Shown here: positions 36,154 through 44,876 of the stretch, piece by piece
Position numbering within the stretch: position 1 is the first letter of the stretch
Layout: each line of letters begins with the position of its first letter
Source of the DNA: CBDDFQ01 sp965227035
GTDB taxonomy: Bacteria; Pseudomonadota; Gammaproteobacteria; Burkholderiales; Burkholderiaceae_C
DNA: 64,000 nt
Assembly (NCBI GenBank): GCA_965227035.1
Contig: OZ245724.1
Span: 2,046,001-2,110,000 of the forward strand
Direction: 5' to 3'
The notes under the pieces: generated by a model
Seen by the model: only the letters and a program-made list of their open reading frames with translations
What the model was told of the DNA's origin: nothing
Databases searched by the model: none
Made by a program: the position numbers and the translations under genes

Positions 36154-37617
36154 TCAGCCCGGAACTTCGTTCCAGCCACCGCCCAACACTTTGTAGGTGG
36201 TCAGACGATTGACCTGCTCTGCCAATTGCAGCGAGATCAGCGCCTGCTGCACCGTGTACAGCGAGCGCTGAGCGATCAACACGCTGAGGTAGTCGCCGCC
36301 GCCGTTGCGGAATAGCGCATCCGACAACTGGAACGACCGATCGGTCGATGCCACCAGCGACTGCTGGGCGCGCACCCGCTCGGTCAGCGCCTTCCGGTCG
36401 GCCAGCGCATCGGACACTTCTCGGAATGCGGTCTGCAGCGTCTTTTGATACGTAGCTACCTGAATCTTCTGCTGCGCCTCGGTCACGCGCACATTCGCGC
36501 GTCCTGCCCCGCCATCGAAAATAGGAAGCACCAGAGACGGCGCAATACTCCAGACTGTCGTGGCACCGTCGAACAGCGTCGACAAGCTGTTGCTTGCCAA
36601 ACCGGCAGATCCGGTCAGCGTGATACGCGGGTAAAGCGCAGCGCGTGCCGCGCCGATGTTGGCGTTGCTCGACATCAGCGTGTGCTCGGCAGACAGCACA
36701 TCGGGGCGCTGCTGCAGTATTTCCGAAGGCAAACCTTCGGGGGGCGCAAGCAACTGCGCTGCCGGATTCATCGCAATCACGAAATCATCAGGCGGCAGGA
36801 TTGCGGCAGGTATGTTCTCGCCGACCAGAAGTCGAAGCGCGTTGAGATCCTTGGAAATCAGTCCCTCGAAGTTGGCGACATCTGCGCGTGCGGAGTCGAC
36901 GGTGCTTTGCGCTTGCGCTAACGCCAAACCGGATTGAGCGCCGAGCGCATGCGCCCTGTCGATCAATTCGAACGACTTCTGCTGACTTGCCAGCGTGTTT
37001 CGAGCGAGCTGCAAAAATTGCCGGTCGGCTGCAAGCTGCAGCCAGGCGGTTGCCACCGAAGCCACCAGACTGATCTGCGTGCTCCGACGTGTTTCGGTGG
37101 TGGCGAAAAAAGTCTGCAATGCAGCTTCGTCCAAGTTGCGCACGCGACTGAAAAAATCGATCTCGTAGCTCGCAAGCGCCACATCGGCCCGGTAGCTCGA
37201 CGCGATTCGACCGGTGTTCACGCCGGGAGCGGTCGTCGTCGACAACGCACGTGCTCTGCTTCCGAGCAGATCGGCATTGAAGGTCGGAAGCAATGCCGCA
37301 TCGGTCACGTTGTACTGCGCCTGCGTCCGCTCGATGTTGAGCGCGGCGACCCGCAAATCGAGGTTGTTCCGAAGCGCGAGACCCACGGTCTGGCGCAAAC
37401 GGTCGTCCACGAAAAACTGCTGCCAACCGATGTCCTGCGCTTTCTCGATGCCCACCGGAACCGGCGTGTTGGAGCTGGACTGGATCGGCGGAAACTGATC
37501 CGGAATCGGTGCGACTGGGCGTTTGTAGTCGGGCGCCAGGTTCACGCACCCCGTGAGAAAAGTCGCGAGCAATGCGGCGCCGCAGACCGGTTTAACCGAA
37601 AACTTGAGCGTAGACAT
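36154..37617 (-). CDS. RND efflux outer-membrane lipoprotein (NodT/OprM family)
   Basis: Outer-membrane channel of a tripartite efflux pump, TolC superfamily. The start is ATG at 37617 (MSTLKFSVKPVCGAALLATF), giving a lipoprotein signal peptide with lipobox LTGC and lipidated Cys24. NodT features follow: NLAPDYKRPVAPIPDQFP, ALRNNLDLRVAALNIERTQA, and later RPDVLSAEHTLMSSNANIGA with ALYPRITLTGSAGLA. The 487 residues are typical. The ATG shares one base with the RND gene stop (TGATG), so translation is coupled. The frame upstream of 37617 belongs to the RND gene region and is not coding here. Confidence 0.95.
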   Translation of the reverse strand: MSTLKFSVKPVCGAALLATFLTGCVNLAPDYKRPVAPIPDQFPPIQSSSNTPVPVGIEKAQDIGWQQFFVDDRLRQTVGLALRNNLDLRVAALNIERTQAQYNVTDAALLPTFNADLLGSRARALSTTTAPGVNTGRIASSYRADVALASYEIDFFSRVRNLDEAALQTFFATTETRRSTQISLVASVATAWLQLAADRQFLQLARNTLASQQKSFELIDRAHALGAQSGLALAQAQSTVDSARADVANFEGLISKDLNALRLLVGENIPAAILPPDDFVIAMNPAAQLLAPPEGLPSEILQQRPDVLSAEHTLMSSNANIGAARAALYPRITLTGSAGLASNSLSTLFDGATTVWSIAPSLVLPIFDGGAGRANVRVTEAQQKIQVATYQKTLQTAFREVSDALADRKALTERVRAQQSLVASTDRSFQLSDALFRNGGGDYLSVLIAQRSLYTVQQALISLQLAEQVNRLTTYKVLGGGWNEVPG

Positions 37618-40600
37618 CAGTGCGCTCCTCCCGTGGAAACTTCGCCATCCGAGGGTGCCTGACCTTCCGGAGAAGCGTCTTTGGACTTCTTCTTTGACTT
37701 CTCGAAGAAACTTCTGATCGTCACGAAGAACAGGGGCACGAAAAAGATACCGAGCAGGGTTCCAAGCACCATGCCACCAAGCACTGCGGTGCCGATTGCC
37801 TGACGTCCGCCTGCGCCTGCGCCTGTACCGATGGCAAGCGGAAGCACGCCGAAGCCGAAAGCCAGCGAGGTCATCAAAATCGGGCGCAGACGCATGCGAA
37901 CCGCGTGCAGCGTCGCATCGAGCACGCTCATGCCGCGCTCCTGCAATTGCTTGGCAAATTCCACGATCAAGATCGCGTTCTTGGAAGACAAGCCCACGGT
38001 GGTGAGTAGTCCAACCTGGAAGTACACATCGTTGTTGAAGCCGCGCAGTCCGGTGAAAAGCAACGCACCGACGACGCCCAGCGGCACCACCAGAATCACC
38101 GAGAACGGAACCGACCAGCTTTCGTACAGGGCAGCAAGGCACAGGAACACGAACAGAATCGAAATGGCGTAGAGCAAGGGCGCCTGCGATCCCGACAAAC
38201 GCTCCTGATACGACGCGCCGGTCCATTCGAAGCCGATGCCTTCCGGCATTTGCTTCATCACGTCTTCCACCGCGTTCATGGCAACGCCAGAGCTCACACC
38301 TGCACCCGGATCGCCCACGAATTCATAGCTCGAGCTGCCGTTGTAGCGCTGGAGTTGCGGCGGACCGTAAGTCCAGCGAGTGCTCGAGAACGAGGGAAAC
38401 GCGACCATCTGACCCAGGGTGTTTCGCACGCTCCAGCGGTCGATGTCCGACGGCAGCATGCGGAACTGGGTATCGCCCTGCATGTACACGCGCTTGACGC
38501 GACCGTTGTTCAAAAAGTCGTTGATGTACACACCGCCCATGCCGCCCGACAAGGTGCTGTCGATGGCGGAAGTCGTGAGGCTCAATGCGCCCGCGCGTGC
38601 ATCGTCGATATCGACCGCGAATTGCGCGGTGTCGTCCAGGTTGTTGCTTCGCACGTTCGCGACTTCCTTGCGTTGCGACAGCAGCTGGATGGCCTTGTCT
38701 TTTGCTTCGACGAGCGCGTTGTGTCCCAGTCCGTTTAAATCCTTGAGCTGAAAGTTGAAGCCCGCGTTGGCTCCCAGCCCTCGCACTGCCGGCGGCAGCA
38801 CCACGAAAATTCGGGCATCGCGGATATAGCGCAAGTCTGCATTGGCCTTGCGTGCGAGCGCGGTCGAACTCTGCTCCGCCGTCTTGCGATCGCCCCAATC
38901 TTTCAATCGGACGAAAGCGCGAGCCGAACTCTGGTCACCGTTCTGGCCGGTGATGAAGTTCACGCTGACGACATCGGGCTGTTTGGCGAAGTACGACTCG
39001 ATCTCGCGAAGAATCGGTGTCAGCCGCGAGTTGGTCGAGCCTGGCGGAAGGGTCACCTGAACGCTCAGCGACGCCTGATCTTCGTCCGGTAAAAACGCAG
39101 TGGGCAGGAAGAGGAACATTGCTCCCATGCCGATGCAAATCAGCAGGTAGATGAACAAATTGGTCTTCTTGCGGCGCACGATTTTCTTCACTGCGCCCTG
39201 ATAGCGATCGGCATTGCGATCGAACATCGAATTGAATTTCACGAACAGTCGATCGACTGCTCCCAGCAATCCGCGACGGCCGTGGTGCGGCGAATGCTCG
39301 CCCTTAGGAATCGGTTTCAGAATGGTTGCGCACAACGCGGGCGTTAGCGTCAACGCAACGAACACCGACAGCACCATGGCCGCGACGATCGTGATCGAGA
39401 ACTGGCGATAGATGACGCCGGTAGAACCGCCGAAGAACGCCATAGGAATGAACACGGCAGACAGCACCAGCGCAATGCCGACCAGCGCAGGCGTGATTTC
39501 CTTCATCGATTTTTTAGTGGCTTCTTTCGGCGACAAGCCTTCTTCGCTCATCACCCGCTCGACGTTCTCAACCACGACAATCGCGTCGTCGACCAGCAGC
39601 CCGATGGCCAGCACCAGCCCGAACATGGTGAGCGTGTTGATCGTGAACCCGGCGGCTGCCAGCACCCCGAAAGTGCCGAGCAGGACCACAGGCACTGCAA
39701 TCGCCGGAATGAGGGTTGCGCGCAGGTTCTGAAGGAAGATGTACATCACCAGCGCAACCAGAAGCATGGCCTCGAACAGCGCCTTGACCACCTCTTCGAT
39801 GGACGCACTCACGAAGGGCGAGCTGTCGTAGGTGACGTAGGTCTGCAGTTGATTCGGGAAGAAAGGTTGCAGCTGCGCAATCTTGGCCTTCACGGCCTCG
39901 GCAACTTTCACCGCGTTCGCGCCGTCGGCCAGCACCACGCCCAGCCCGGCACCAGGCTTGCCGTTCAGCGTCGATCGGACAGTCAGATTTTCAGGTCCGA
40001 GCTCGATACGGGCGACGTCCTTGATTCGAACGACAGCGCCATCGGGCGTGGAGCGCAGAACGATGTTGCCGAACTGTTCCGGCGTTTGCAGCTTGCTGCG
40101 CGAGGTCACGGTCGCGTTCAGTTGCTGATTCTGGGCAGCAGGCAATGCGCCCAACTGACCCGCCGACACCTGCGCGTTTTGCGCGGTCACAGCCGTGTTC
40201 ACATCGGATGGCATCAAGGCGAATTTGCGCAGCTTGTCCGGGTCCATCCAGATACGCATGGCGTAGCCGGTACCCAGCGTCTGCACATCGCCCACGCCGT
40301 CGATACGGCTCACCACGTCGACCAGATTGCTGGTGATGTAGTCGCCGATGTCGACTGCGGGCATGCTGTTGTCGGCCGAGAAAAACGAGATGACGATCAG
40401 GAAGTCGTTGCCGCCCTTGGTCACCGTCACACCGCGCGCCTGCACTTGTTGCGGCAGTCGCGACATGGCTTGCTGCAGCTTGTTCTGCACCTGCATCTGC
40501 GCGACGTCGTTGTTGGTGCCGGCATCGAAAGTGATGGTCGTGCGTGAGCCGCCCGAAGCATCGCTTGTCGCACCCATATACAAAAGGTGATCCAGACCCT

Positions 40601-40808
40601 TCAGCTGCTGCTCGATGATCTGGGTGACCGAGTCTTCGACCGTTTTCGCCGATGCACCCGGATAAGTTGCGCTGATCGAGACTCGCGGCGGCGCGATGTT
40701 GGGGTACTGCTCGAGCGCAAGAGTGCGGATCGACATGAGGCCGGCAAGCATCACGACGATGGACAGGACCCACGCGAAGATGGGCCGATTGATAAAGAAC
40801 TGTGCCAT
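37617..40808 (-). CDS. RND multidrug efflux transporter (AcrB/MexB type, HAE1)
   Basis: Proton-driven inner-membrane pump of 1063 residues. Transmembrane helix 1 starts MAQFFINRPIFAWVLSIVVM. The proton-relay aspartates are in LVLAIGLLVDDAIVVVENVE (equivalent to Asp407 and Asp408 of AcrB). The second half repeats the first, with the conserved GLSSKNAILIVEFAKQLQERG containing the Lys940 equivalent. A Lys-rich C-terminus (FFEKSKKKSKDAS) ends the protein. It lies between the fusion protein and the outer-membrane channel, making a complete operon. The substrates cannot be read from sequence. Confidence 0.96.
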   Translation of the reverse strand: MAQFFINRPIFAWVLSIVVMLAGLMSIRTLALEQYPNIAPPRVSISATYPGASAKTVEDSVTQIIEQQLKGLDHLLYMGATSDASGGSRTTITFDAGTNNDVAQMQVQNKLQQAMSRLPQQVQARGVTVTKGGNDFLIVISFFSADNSMPAVDIGDYITSNLVDVVSRIDGVGDVQTLGTGYAMRIWMDPDKLRKFALMPSDVNTAVTAQNAQVSAGQLGALPAAQNQQLNATVTSRSKLQTPEQFGNIVLRSTPDGAVVRIKDVARIELGPENLTVRSTLNGKPGAGLGVVLADGANAVKVAEAVKAKIAQLQPFFPNQLQTYVTYDSSPFVSASIEEVVKALFEAMLLVALVMYIFLQNLRATLIPAIAVPVVLLGTFGVLAAAGFTINTLTMFGLVLAIGLLVDDAIVVVENVERVMSEEGLSPKEATKKSMKEITPALVGIALVLSAVFIPMAFFGGSTGVIYRQFSITIVAAMVLSVFVALTLTPALCATILKPIPKGEHSPHHGRRGLLGAVDRLFVKFNSMFDRNADRYQGAVKKIVRRKKTNLFIYLLICIGMGAMFLFLPTAFLPDEDQASLSVQVTLPPGSTNSRLTPILREIESYFAKQPDVVSVNFITGQNGDQSSARAFVRLKDWGDRKTAEQSSTALARKANADLRYIRDARIFVVLPPAVRGLGANAGFNFQLKDLNGLGHNALVEAKDKAIQLLSQRKEVANVRSNNLDDTAQFAVDIDDARAGALSLTTSAIDSTLSGGMGGVYINDFLNNGRVKRVYMQGDTQFRMLPSDIDRWSVRNTLGQMVAFPSFSSTRWTYGPPQLQRYNGSSSYEFVGDPGAGVSSGVAMNAVEDVMKQMPEGIGFEWTGASYQERLSGSQAPLLYAISILFVFLCLAALYESWSVPFSVILVVPLGVVGALLFTGLRGFNNDVYFQVGLLTTVGLSSKNAILIVEFAKQLQERGMSVLDATLHAVRMRLRPILMTSLAFGFGVLPLAIGTGAGAGGRQAIGTAVLGGMVLGTLLGIFFVPLFFVTIRSFFEKSKKKSKDASPEGQAPSDGEVSTGGAH

Positions 40809-40823
40809 TCGCTCAGTTCCCGA

Positions 40824-42137
40824 TCAGTTGGAGGCAGTCGATGCGGGAGCGGACGGGGCGCCAGGAGCCGAAGCACCTCCAGCCGATCCGGACGCGCCGG
40901 ACGCCCTACCTCCAGGCGCCGAGGCACCGCCGCGAGGACCGCGCAATCCAGGATCGACCGGTTTGACGATATCGTTTACGCGAACACGCTGCGATCCTTC
41001 GACCAGAATTCGATCGCCGGCCTTCACGCCGCTCAGTACCTGCCAGCGTGCGCCCACCGCGCGCCCGACGGTAATCGGACGCTTGACCACCTTGTTGTCC
41101 TGATCGATCAGAAGCGTCGTGGCGTTGCCATCGGGAGTGCGGGTCACCGCCTGCTGTGGAATCAGGATGGTGCTGTCGTCGGTGCCTTCCTGCAGCACGG
41201 CTTTGACGTACATGCCGGGCATCAACGAGCCCTGCTTGTTGGGAACGATCGCACGAAGGGTGACCGCGCCGGTTCCGGTATCGACCGTGACTCCGCTGAA
41301 CGTGAGCTTTCCTTCGAAGGGATAGGTGCTGCCGTCCTCGAGCACGATCTTGACAGGCGCCTCGCCTGCAGCGGTTCGCTGCATATGGCCCTTTGCGAAT
41401 TCGGTTTTCAGGCGGAGAAGCTCGCTGGTGGTTTGCGACACGTCGACATAGAGCGGATCCAGCTGGCGGATCGTGCTCATCGCGGTGGTCTGGTTGGCAG
41501 TCAGCAAAGCTCCTGGCGTCACGGTGGAAAGCTCGATCCAGCCGGAGATCGGCGCCAGGATTTTCGTGTAACCGAGGTTGATTCGAGCGGTCTGCTCGGC
41601 AGCGCGGCTCACGGCCAAGTCGGCTTCCGCCTGAAGCGCAGCCGCCTGTGACGTTTCATTGACCTGCGCGCTGATCGCGTCGATCTTCACGAGCTCGTTA
41701 TTGCGGGCGGCGGTGGTTTTGGCGGTGGCCACGGCCGCTTCGGCTTTGCGAACACTGGCCGATGCGCTGGCGGCCGCAGCCTCGAACGGTGCCGGATCGA
41801 TCTCGTAAAGAACCTGACCGGCCTTCACGAAAGAGCCTTCCTGAAAAAGCCGGCGCTTCAAGATGCCGCCAACCTGGGGACGGACATCGGCAGTAATAGG
41901 AGATACGGTGCGCCCGGGGAGTTCGGTGTTGAACACGGCTCGCTCGGCCTTCAGAACGATGACCCCGACTTCCTGAACACGTGGCGCCGGCGGCTTTGTG
42001 TCCGACTTGGAGCACCCGCTTAGTGCAGCCAGCACGACCAGTGCCGCTGTCGAGCACAACAATGGACCAGTGAATGGTTTAGATCTGAAGGACAGCAAGC
42101 GGCTGACTACGCTGGAAGCAGGCAAGGTGGGCGACAT
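40824..42137 (-). CDS. RND efflux periplasmic adaptor (AcrA/MexA family)
   Basis: Membrane fusion protein linking the inner-membrane pump and the outer-membrane channel. A signal peptide with lipobox (VVLAALSGCSKSD) leads to a lipoyl/barrel-sandwich domain (FNTELPGRTVSPITADVRPQ, GQVLYEIDPAPFEAA), an alpha-hairpin and a C-terminal barrel (LYVDVSQTTSELLRLK). The last 40 residues are a low-complexity Gly-Ala-Ser-Pro tail. I used the ATG at 42137 (437 residues); a GTG at 42176 is also in frame and neither has a strong ribosome site. It is the first gene of the operon; no TetR-type regulator is adjacent. Confidence 0.93.
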   Translation of the reverse strand: MSPTLPASSVVSRLLSFRSKPFTGPLLCSTAALVVLAALSGCSKSDTKPPAPRVQEVGVIVLKAERAVFNTELPGRTVSPITADVRPQVGGILKRRLFQEGSFVKAGQVLYEIDPAPFEAAAASASASVRKAEAAVATAKTTAARNNELVKIDAISAQVNETSQAAALQAEADLAVSRAAEQTARINLGYTKILAPISGWIELSTVTPGALLTANQTTAMSTIRQLDPLYVDVSQTTSELLRLKTEFAKGHMQRTAAGEAPVKIVLEDGSTYPFEGKLTFSGVTVDTGTGAVTLRAIVPNKQGSLMPGMYVKAVLQEGTDDSTILIPQQAVTRTPDGNATTLLIDQDNKVVKRPITVGRAVGARWQVLSGVKAGDRILVEGSQRVRVNDIVKPVDPGLRGPRGGASAPGGRASGASGSAGGASAPGAPSAPASTASN

Positions 42138-42176
42138 GTGTTCGTGAGTTGGTAAGCGCAAAACAGATCTTTTCAC

Positions 42177-42391
42177 AGACTCGGGATGGAGCTAGACCGA
42201 TATAAGCAAGTTCCTATCCAAGTCGCATTTAATCGTGAGCAAGTTAACGCTTGGTTAACGTCCCAAAAAATAGCGTGCGCTCGATTGAACGTGATCGGTG
42301 CAGGTTTCGGGTTCAAAAAAAGTGGAAGGAACGGGATGCTGGATCGCATACGAAACACCGAAGGATAGCTATCGGGAAGATGTTCAAGGCG
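42177..42391. other. Intergenic region upstream of the efflux operon
   Basis: I see no convincing gene here; the gap continues to the tRNA-Val end at 42510. Two copies of GTTAAC (42243-42248 and 42254-42259) with five bases between them form a symmetrical element about 100 bases upstream of the adaptor start, and could be an operator. A 60-codon open frame at 42186-42368 lacks a ribosome site and any recognisable motif, so I do not call it a gene. The efflux promoter presumably lies here. Confidence 0.5.
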
Positions 42392-42422
42392 AAAAAAAAG
42401 GACTTAGCGACTAGCTAAATCC
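42392..42422 (-). terminator. Intrinsic terminator after tRNA-Val
   Basis: On the minus strand GGATTTAGC (42422-42414) and GCTAAGTCC (42408-42400) form a nine-base stem with one mismatch and a five-base loop, followed by eight T residues (42399-42392). It probably ends the relA / tRNA-Val transcript. On the plus strand the same stem is followed by CGTTTTATT, so it may also work weakly in that direction. Confidence 0.75.
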
Positions 42423-42493
42423 CGTTTTATTCCTGATTCTCCTGCGCGCTGCCTGGATGCAACTGCGACTTTCTGGAGTGACTTTCTAAAGAT

Positions 42494-42515
42494 CTACCAA
42501 TATAAATATTGGTAG
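42494..42515. repeat. Perfect 22-bp palindrome overlapping the tRNA-Val 3' end
   Basis: CTACCAATAT (42494-42503) and ATATTGGTAG (42506-42515) are exact reverse complements around a central AA. On the minus strand the first arm is the last bases of tRNA-Val, CTACCA, so a hairpin in the precursor would cover the CCA end. It is AT-rich and is followed by ATCTTTAG, so it is not a strong terminator by itself. Confidence 0.8.
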
Positions 42516-42586
42516 GCGCGATTGGACTCGAACCAACGACCCCCACCATGTCAAGGTGGTGCTCTAACCAGCTGAGCTACGCGCCT
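42510..42586 (-). tRNA. tRNA-Val (GAC anticodon)
   Basis: A 77-base tRNA. The acceptor stem AGGCGCG pairs with CGCGCCT, with an A discriminator and encoded CCA. The D arm is GCTCAGCTGGTTAGAGC, the anticodon stem CCACC/GGTGG encloses loop TTGACAT with anticodon GAC, and the T arm contains GGTTCGAGTCC. It follows relA on the same strand after 69 bases. Confidence 0.98.
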
Positions 42587-42655
42587 AAGGTCTTCCGAAG
42601 AAGCGAGATTGTAGCAGCAAAAAAATGCGCTTCTTGAGCAGCGGAATCGAGCGAC

Positions 42656-44869
42656 TTATCTTCGTCGCGCCGCCTTCACGCCTGACACCTCGAGCAAGTT
42701 GGCGACGACCTTCGCAAGCTTCGCGGAATCGGCAATCTCGACCGTGAAAGTCATGAACGCCGTGCCCTTGATGCTCTGGGTCTGCACGCCCACTACGTTC
42801 ATCTTTTCCTTGGCGAAAAGCTCGGAAATATCGCGCAGCAGGCCTTGGCGATCAGCTGCCTCGACCACCACATCCACCGGGTAAAGCGACGCGTTGACGT
42901 CCTTCGGAGTGCCCCACTCCACTTCGATGACACGTTGCTCCTCGCGCCCGGCCAATTGCCGGAAGTTCGGGCAATCGACGCGGTGCACGCTGACGCCTTT
43001 GCCGCGAGTGACGAATCCACGAATATCGTCGGGCGGCGCCGGCTTGCAGCATTTGGCCAGCTGGGTCATGAGCGAGTCGACGCCGACCACAAGCACGCCT
43101 CCCTTCGGCGATTTCTCGACGCTGCGCGACTTGCGCAGAACCACTTCTTCATCGACGGATGGCAGGGCCTCGGGCGGGTTCAGCAGCGTCTCGATGTTGC
43201 GCAGCGAGAACTCGTCCTTGCCGACTACTTCAAACAAATCGTCGGCGGATTTGAATCCCAGTTGGCTCGCCAGATCTTCCAGCTTCATGGCGGTGCGGCC
43301 TTCGCGCTGCAAAAGCTTTTCGACCGATTCGCGGCCGCGCGCCACCGTTTCGTGCGTCTGCTGCGCGTTGAACCAGGCACGAGCCTTCGCCTTCGCACGG
43401 CTGCTCACGATGTAGCCGAGTTCGGCGTTGAGCCAGTCGCGCGACGGCCCGCCCTCTTTCACGGTCGTGATTTCGACGGTCTGCCCGTTTTGCAGCGGCG
43501 TGTTCAGCGGCACCATCGCGCCGTCGACCTTCGCGCCGCGGCAACGATGACCGAGGCTGGTGTGCACCGTGTATGCGAAGTCGATCGGAGTCGCTCCTCG
43601 CGGCAAATCGATGACCGCTGCGTCGGGCGTGAGCACATAGATTCGATCGTCGAAGAGCCCGTGGCTTTCTTCGACCGCCGACATGTCCCGCTCCCATGCG
43701 ATCAGTTGCCTGAGCACCGCGATCTTCGCGTCGTACTCGCCCTTTGCCGACACATTGCCGCCGTAGCCCTTGCTGCCCGCTTCCTTGTAGACCCAGTGCG
43801 CCGCAACGCCGTGCTCGGCATGGTCGTGCATCGCCTGAGTGCGAATCTGGATTTCGATGGGCAAGCCTGCATCGTCGCGCACCACTGTGTGCAAGGACTG
43901 ATAACCGTTAGGTTTAGGTTTGGCGATGTAGTCGTCGAACTCTTCCGACAACTGGTTGAATTTCGAATGCACCCAGCTCAGCGTGGTGTAGCAGTCTTTC
44001 ACGTCGGGCACGATCACGCGCAGTGCGCGGATGTCGAATACATGATCGAAATCCAGCGATTTGCCGCGCATCTTTTTGACGATGCTGTAGATGTGCTTCG
44101 GGCGGCCCTGCACCGTGGCTGCGATTTTCTGCTGTCGCAATTCCGATTCGAGCGCATCGCGCAACTGCTCGACATAGCCTTCGCGTTCCACACGTTTTTC
44201 ATCGAGCAGACGCGCCACTTCCTTGTAGGTGTGGGGCTCCAGAAAACGGAAAGACAGGTCTTCCATTTCCCACTTGATTTGCCAGATGCCCAATCGATTC
44301 GCTAGAGGTGCGAACACCTGCAAAGATTCGCGCGCGACATCTATCGGGCATTGTTTTTTGGCCGAAGCGTAATAGCGAAGCGTCTGAAGACGCGAGGCCA
44401 GTCTGAGCAGCACAACCCGCAAATCTTTAGAGAACGCGAGCAGCATCTTGCGTACGTTCTCGTTCTGTCCGGCAGGTGCATCGGTCGACATGGCGGACGA
44501 AAAGTCGCGAGCCTGTTTTTGCACCAGCATCAGCTTGGTGGTCTCGACCGCGAGCGACGCGAAGTTGGCGCCGAAGCCCTTTGCGATCACCTCCTGCGGG
44601 CGATTCAGATACGAGCTCGCGTGCACCAGGTAGATGGCTGCTTCCATCGCTTCCGAGCCGCCGATGCCGCGAAGAATCTGCGCAACCGCATCCGCGTGAA
44701 CCAGCGCGTTCTCGCCGGTGTCCAGCAACTCGCTGCCGATCAGCGGCTCTGCGAACGCCCTCGCGCGCGATAACGATTGCGGCTGCTCGGGCATGGCTTG
44801 CGCCGCCACGACCACCGCATCGGAAATCGCGTCGGGCGGGATGAATGCTTCGTCGTAAACGCTCTTCAT
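42656..44869 (-). CDS. relA: GTP pyrophosphokinase RelA
   Basis: Ribosome-associated (p)ppGpp synthetase of the stringent response, 737 residues. The N-terminal HD hydrolase domain is degenerate: the segment AIYLVHASSYLNRPQEVIAK lacks the His-Asp pair. The synthetase domain is intact (HVFDIRALRVIVPDVKDCY, DYIAKPKPNGYQSLHTVV, QIRTQAMHDHAEHGVAAHW), and the EFDD sequence before it is the acidic ExDD motif of synthetase-only RelA. A TGS domain (LPRGATPIDFAYTVHTSLGH) and a C-terminal ACT domain follow. It starts 7 bases after the alpha/beta hydrolase stop, so it is probably co-transcribed. Confidence 0.95.
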   Translation of the reverse strand: MKSVYDEAFIPPDAISDAVVVAAQAMPEQPQSLSRARAFAEPLIGSELLDTGENALVHADAVAQILRGIGGSEAMEAAIYLVHASSYLNRPQEVIAKGFGANFASLAVETTKLMLVQKQARDFSSAMSTDAPAGQNENVRKMLLAFSKDLRVVLLRLASRLQTLRYYASAKKQCPIDVARESLQVFAPLANRLGIWQIKWEMEDLSFRFLEPHTYKEVARLLDEKRVEREGYVEQLRDALESELRQQKIAATVQGRPKHIYSIVKKMRGKSLDFDHVFDIRALRVIVPDVKDCYTTLSWVHSKFNQLSEEFDDYIAKPKPNGYQSLHTVVRDDAGLPIEIQIRTQAMHDHAEHGVAAHWVYKEAGSKGYGGNVSAKGEYDAKIAVLRQLIAWERDMSAVEESHGLFDDRIYVLTPDAAVIDLPRGATPIDFAYTVHTSLGHRCRGAKVDGAMVPLNTPLQNGQTVEITTVKEGGPSRDWLNAELGYIVSSRAKAKARAWFNAQQTHETVARGRESVEKLLQREGRTAMKLEDLASQLGFKSADDLFEVVGKDEFSLRNIETLLNPPEALPSVDEEVVLRKSRSVEKSPKGGVLVVGVDSLMTQLAKCCKPAPPDDIRGFVTRGKGVSVHRVDCPNFRQLAGREEQRVIEVEWGTPKDVNASLYPVDVVVEAADRQGLLRDISELFAKEKMNVVGVQTQSIKGTAFMTFTVEIADSAKLAKVVANLLEVSGVKAARRR

Positions 44870-44876
44870 TCGAACG

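Noticed and set aside
36154..38226. N-terminal extension of the outer-membrane channel gene by about 200 codons
   Set aside because: The extension overlaps the RND gene, while a lipoprotein signal peptide starts exactly at 37617 with a TGATG overlap.
42186..42368. Sixty-codon open frame between the efflux operon and tRNA-Val
   Set aside because: No ribosome site, no motif, and it covers the likely efflux promoter region.
42656..44869. Annotation as bifunctional SpoT/Rel
   Set aside because: The HD hydrolase residues are missing and the ExDD synthetase motif is that of RelA.
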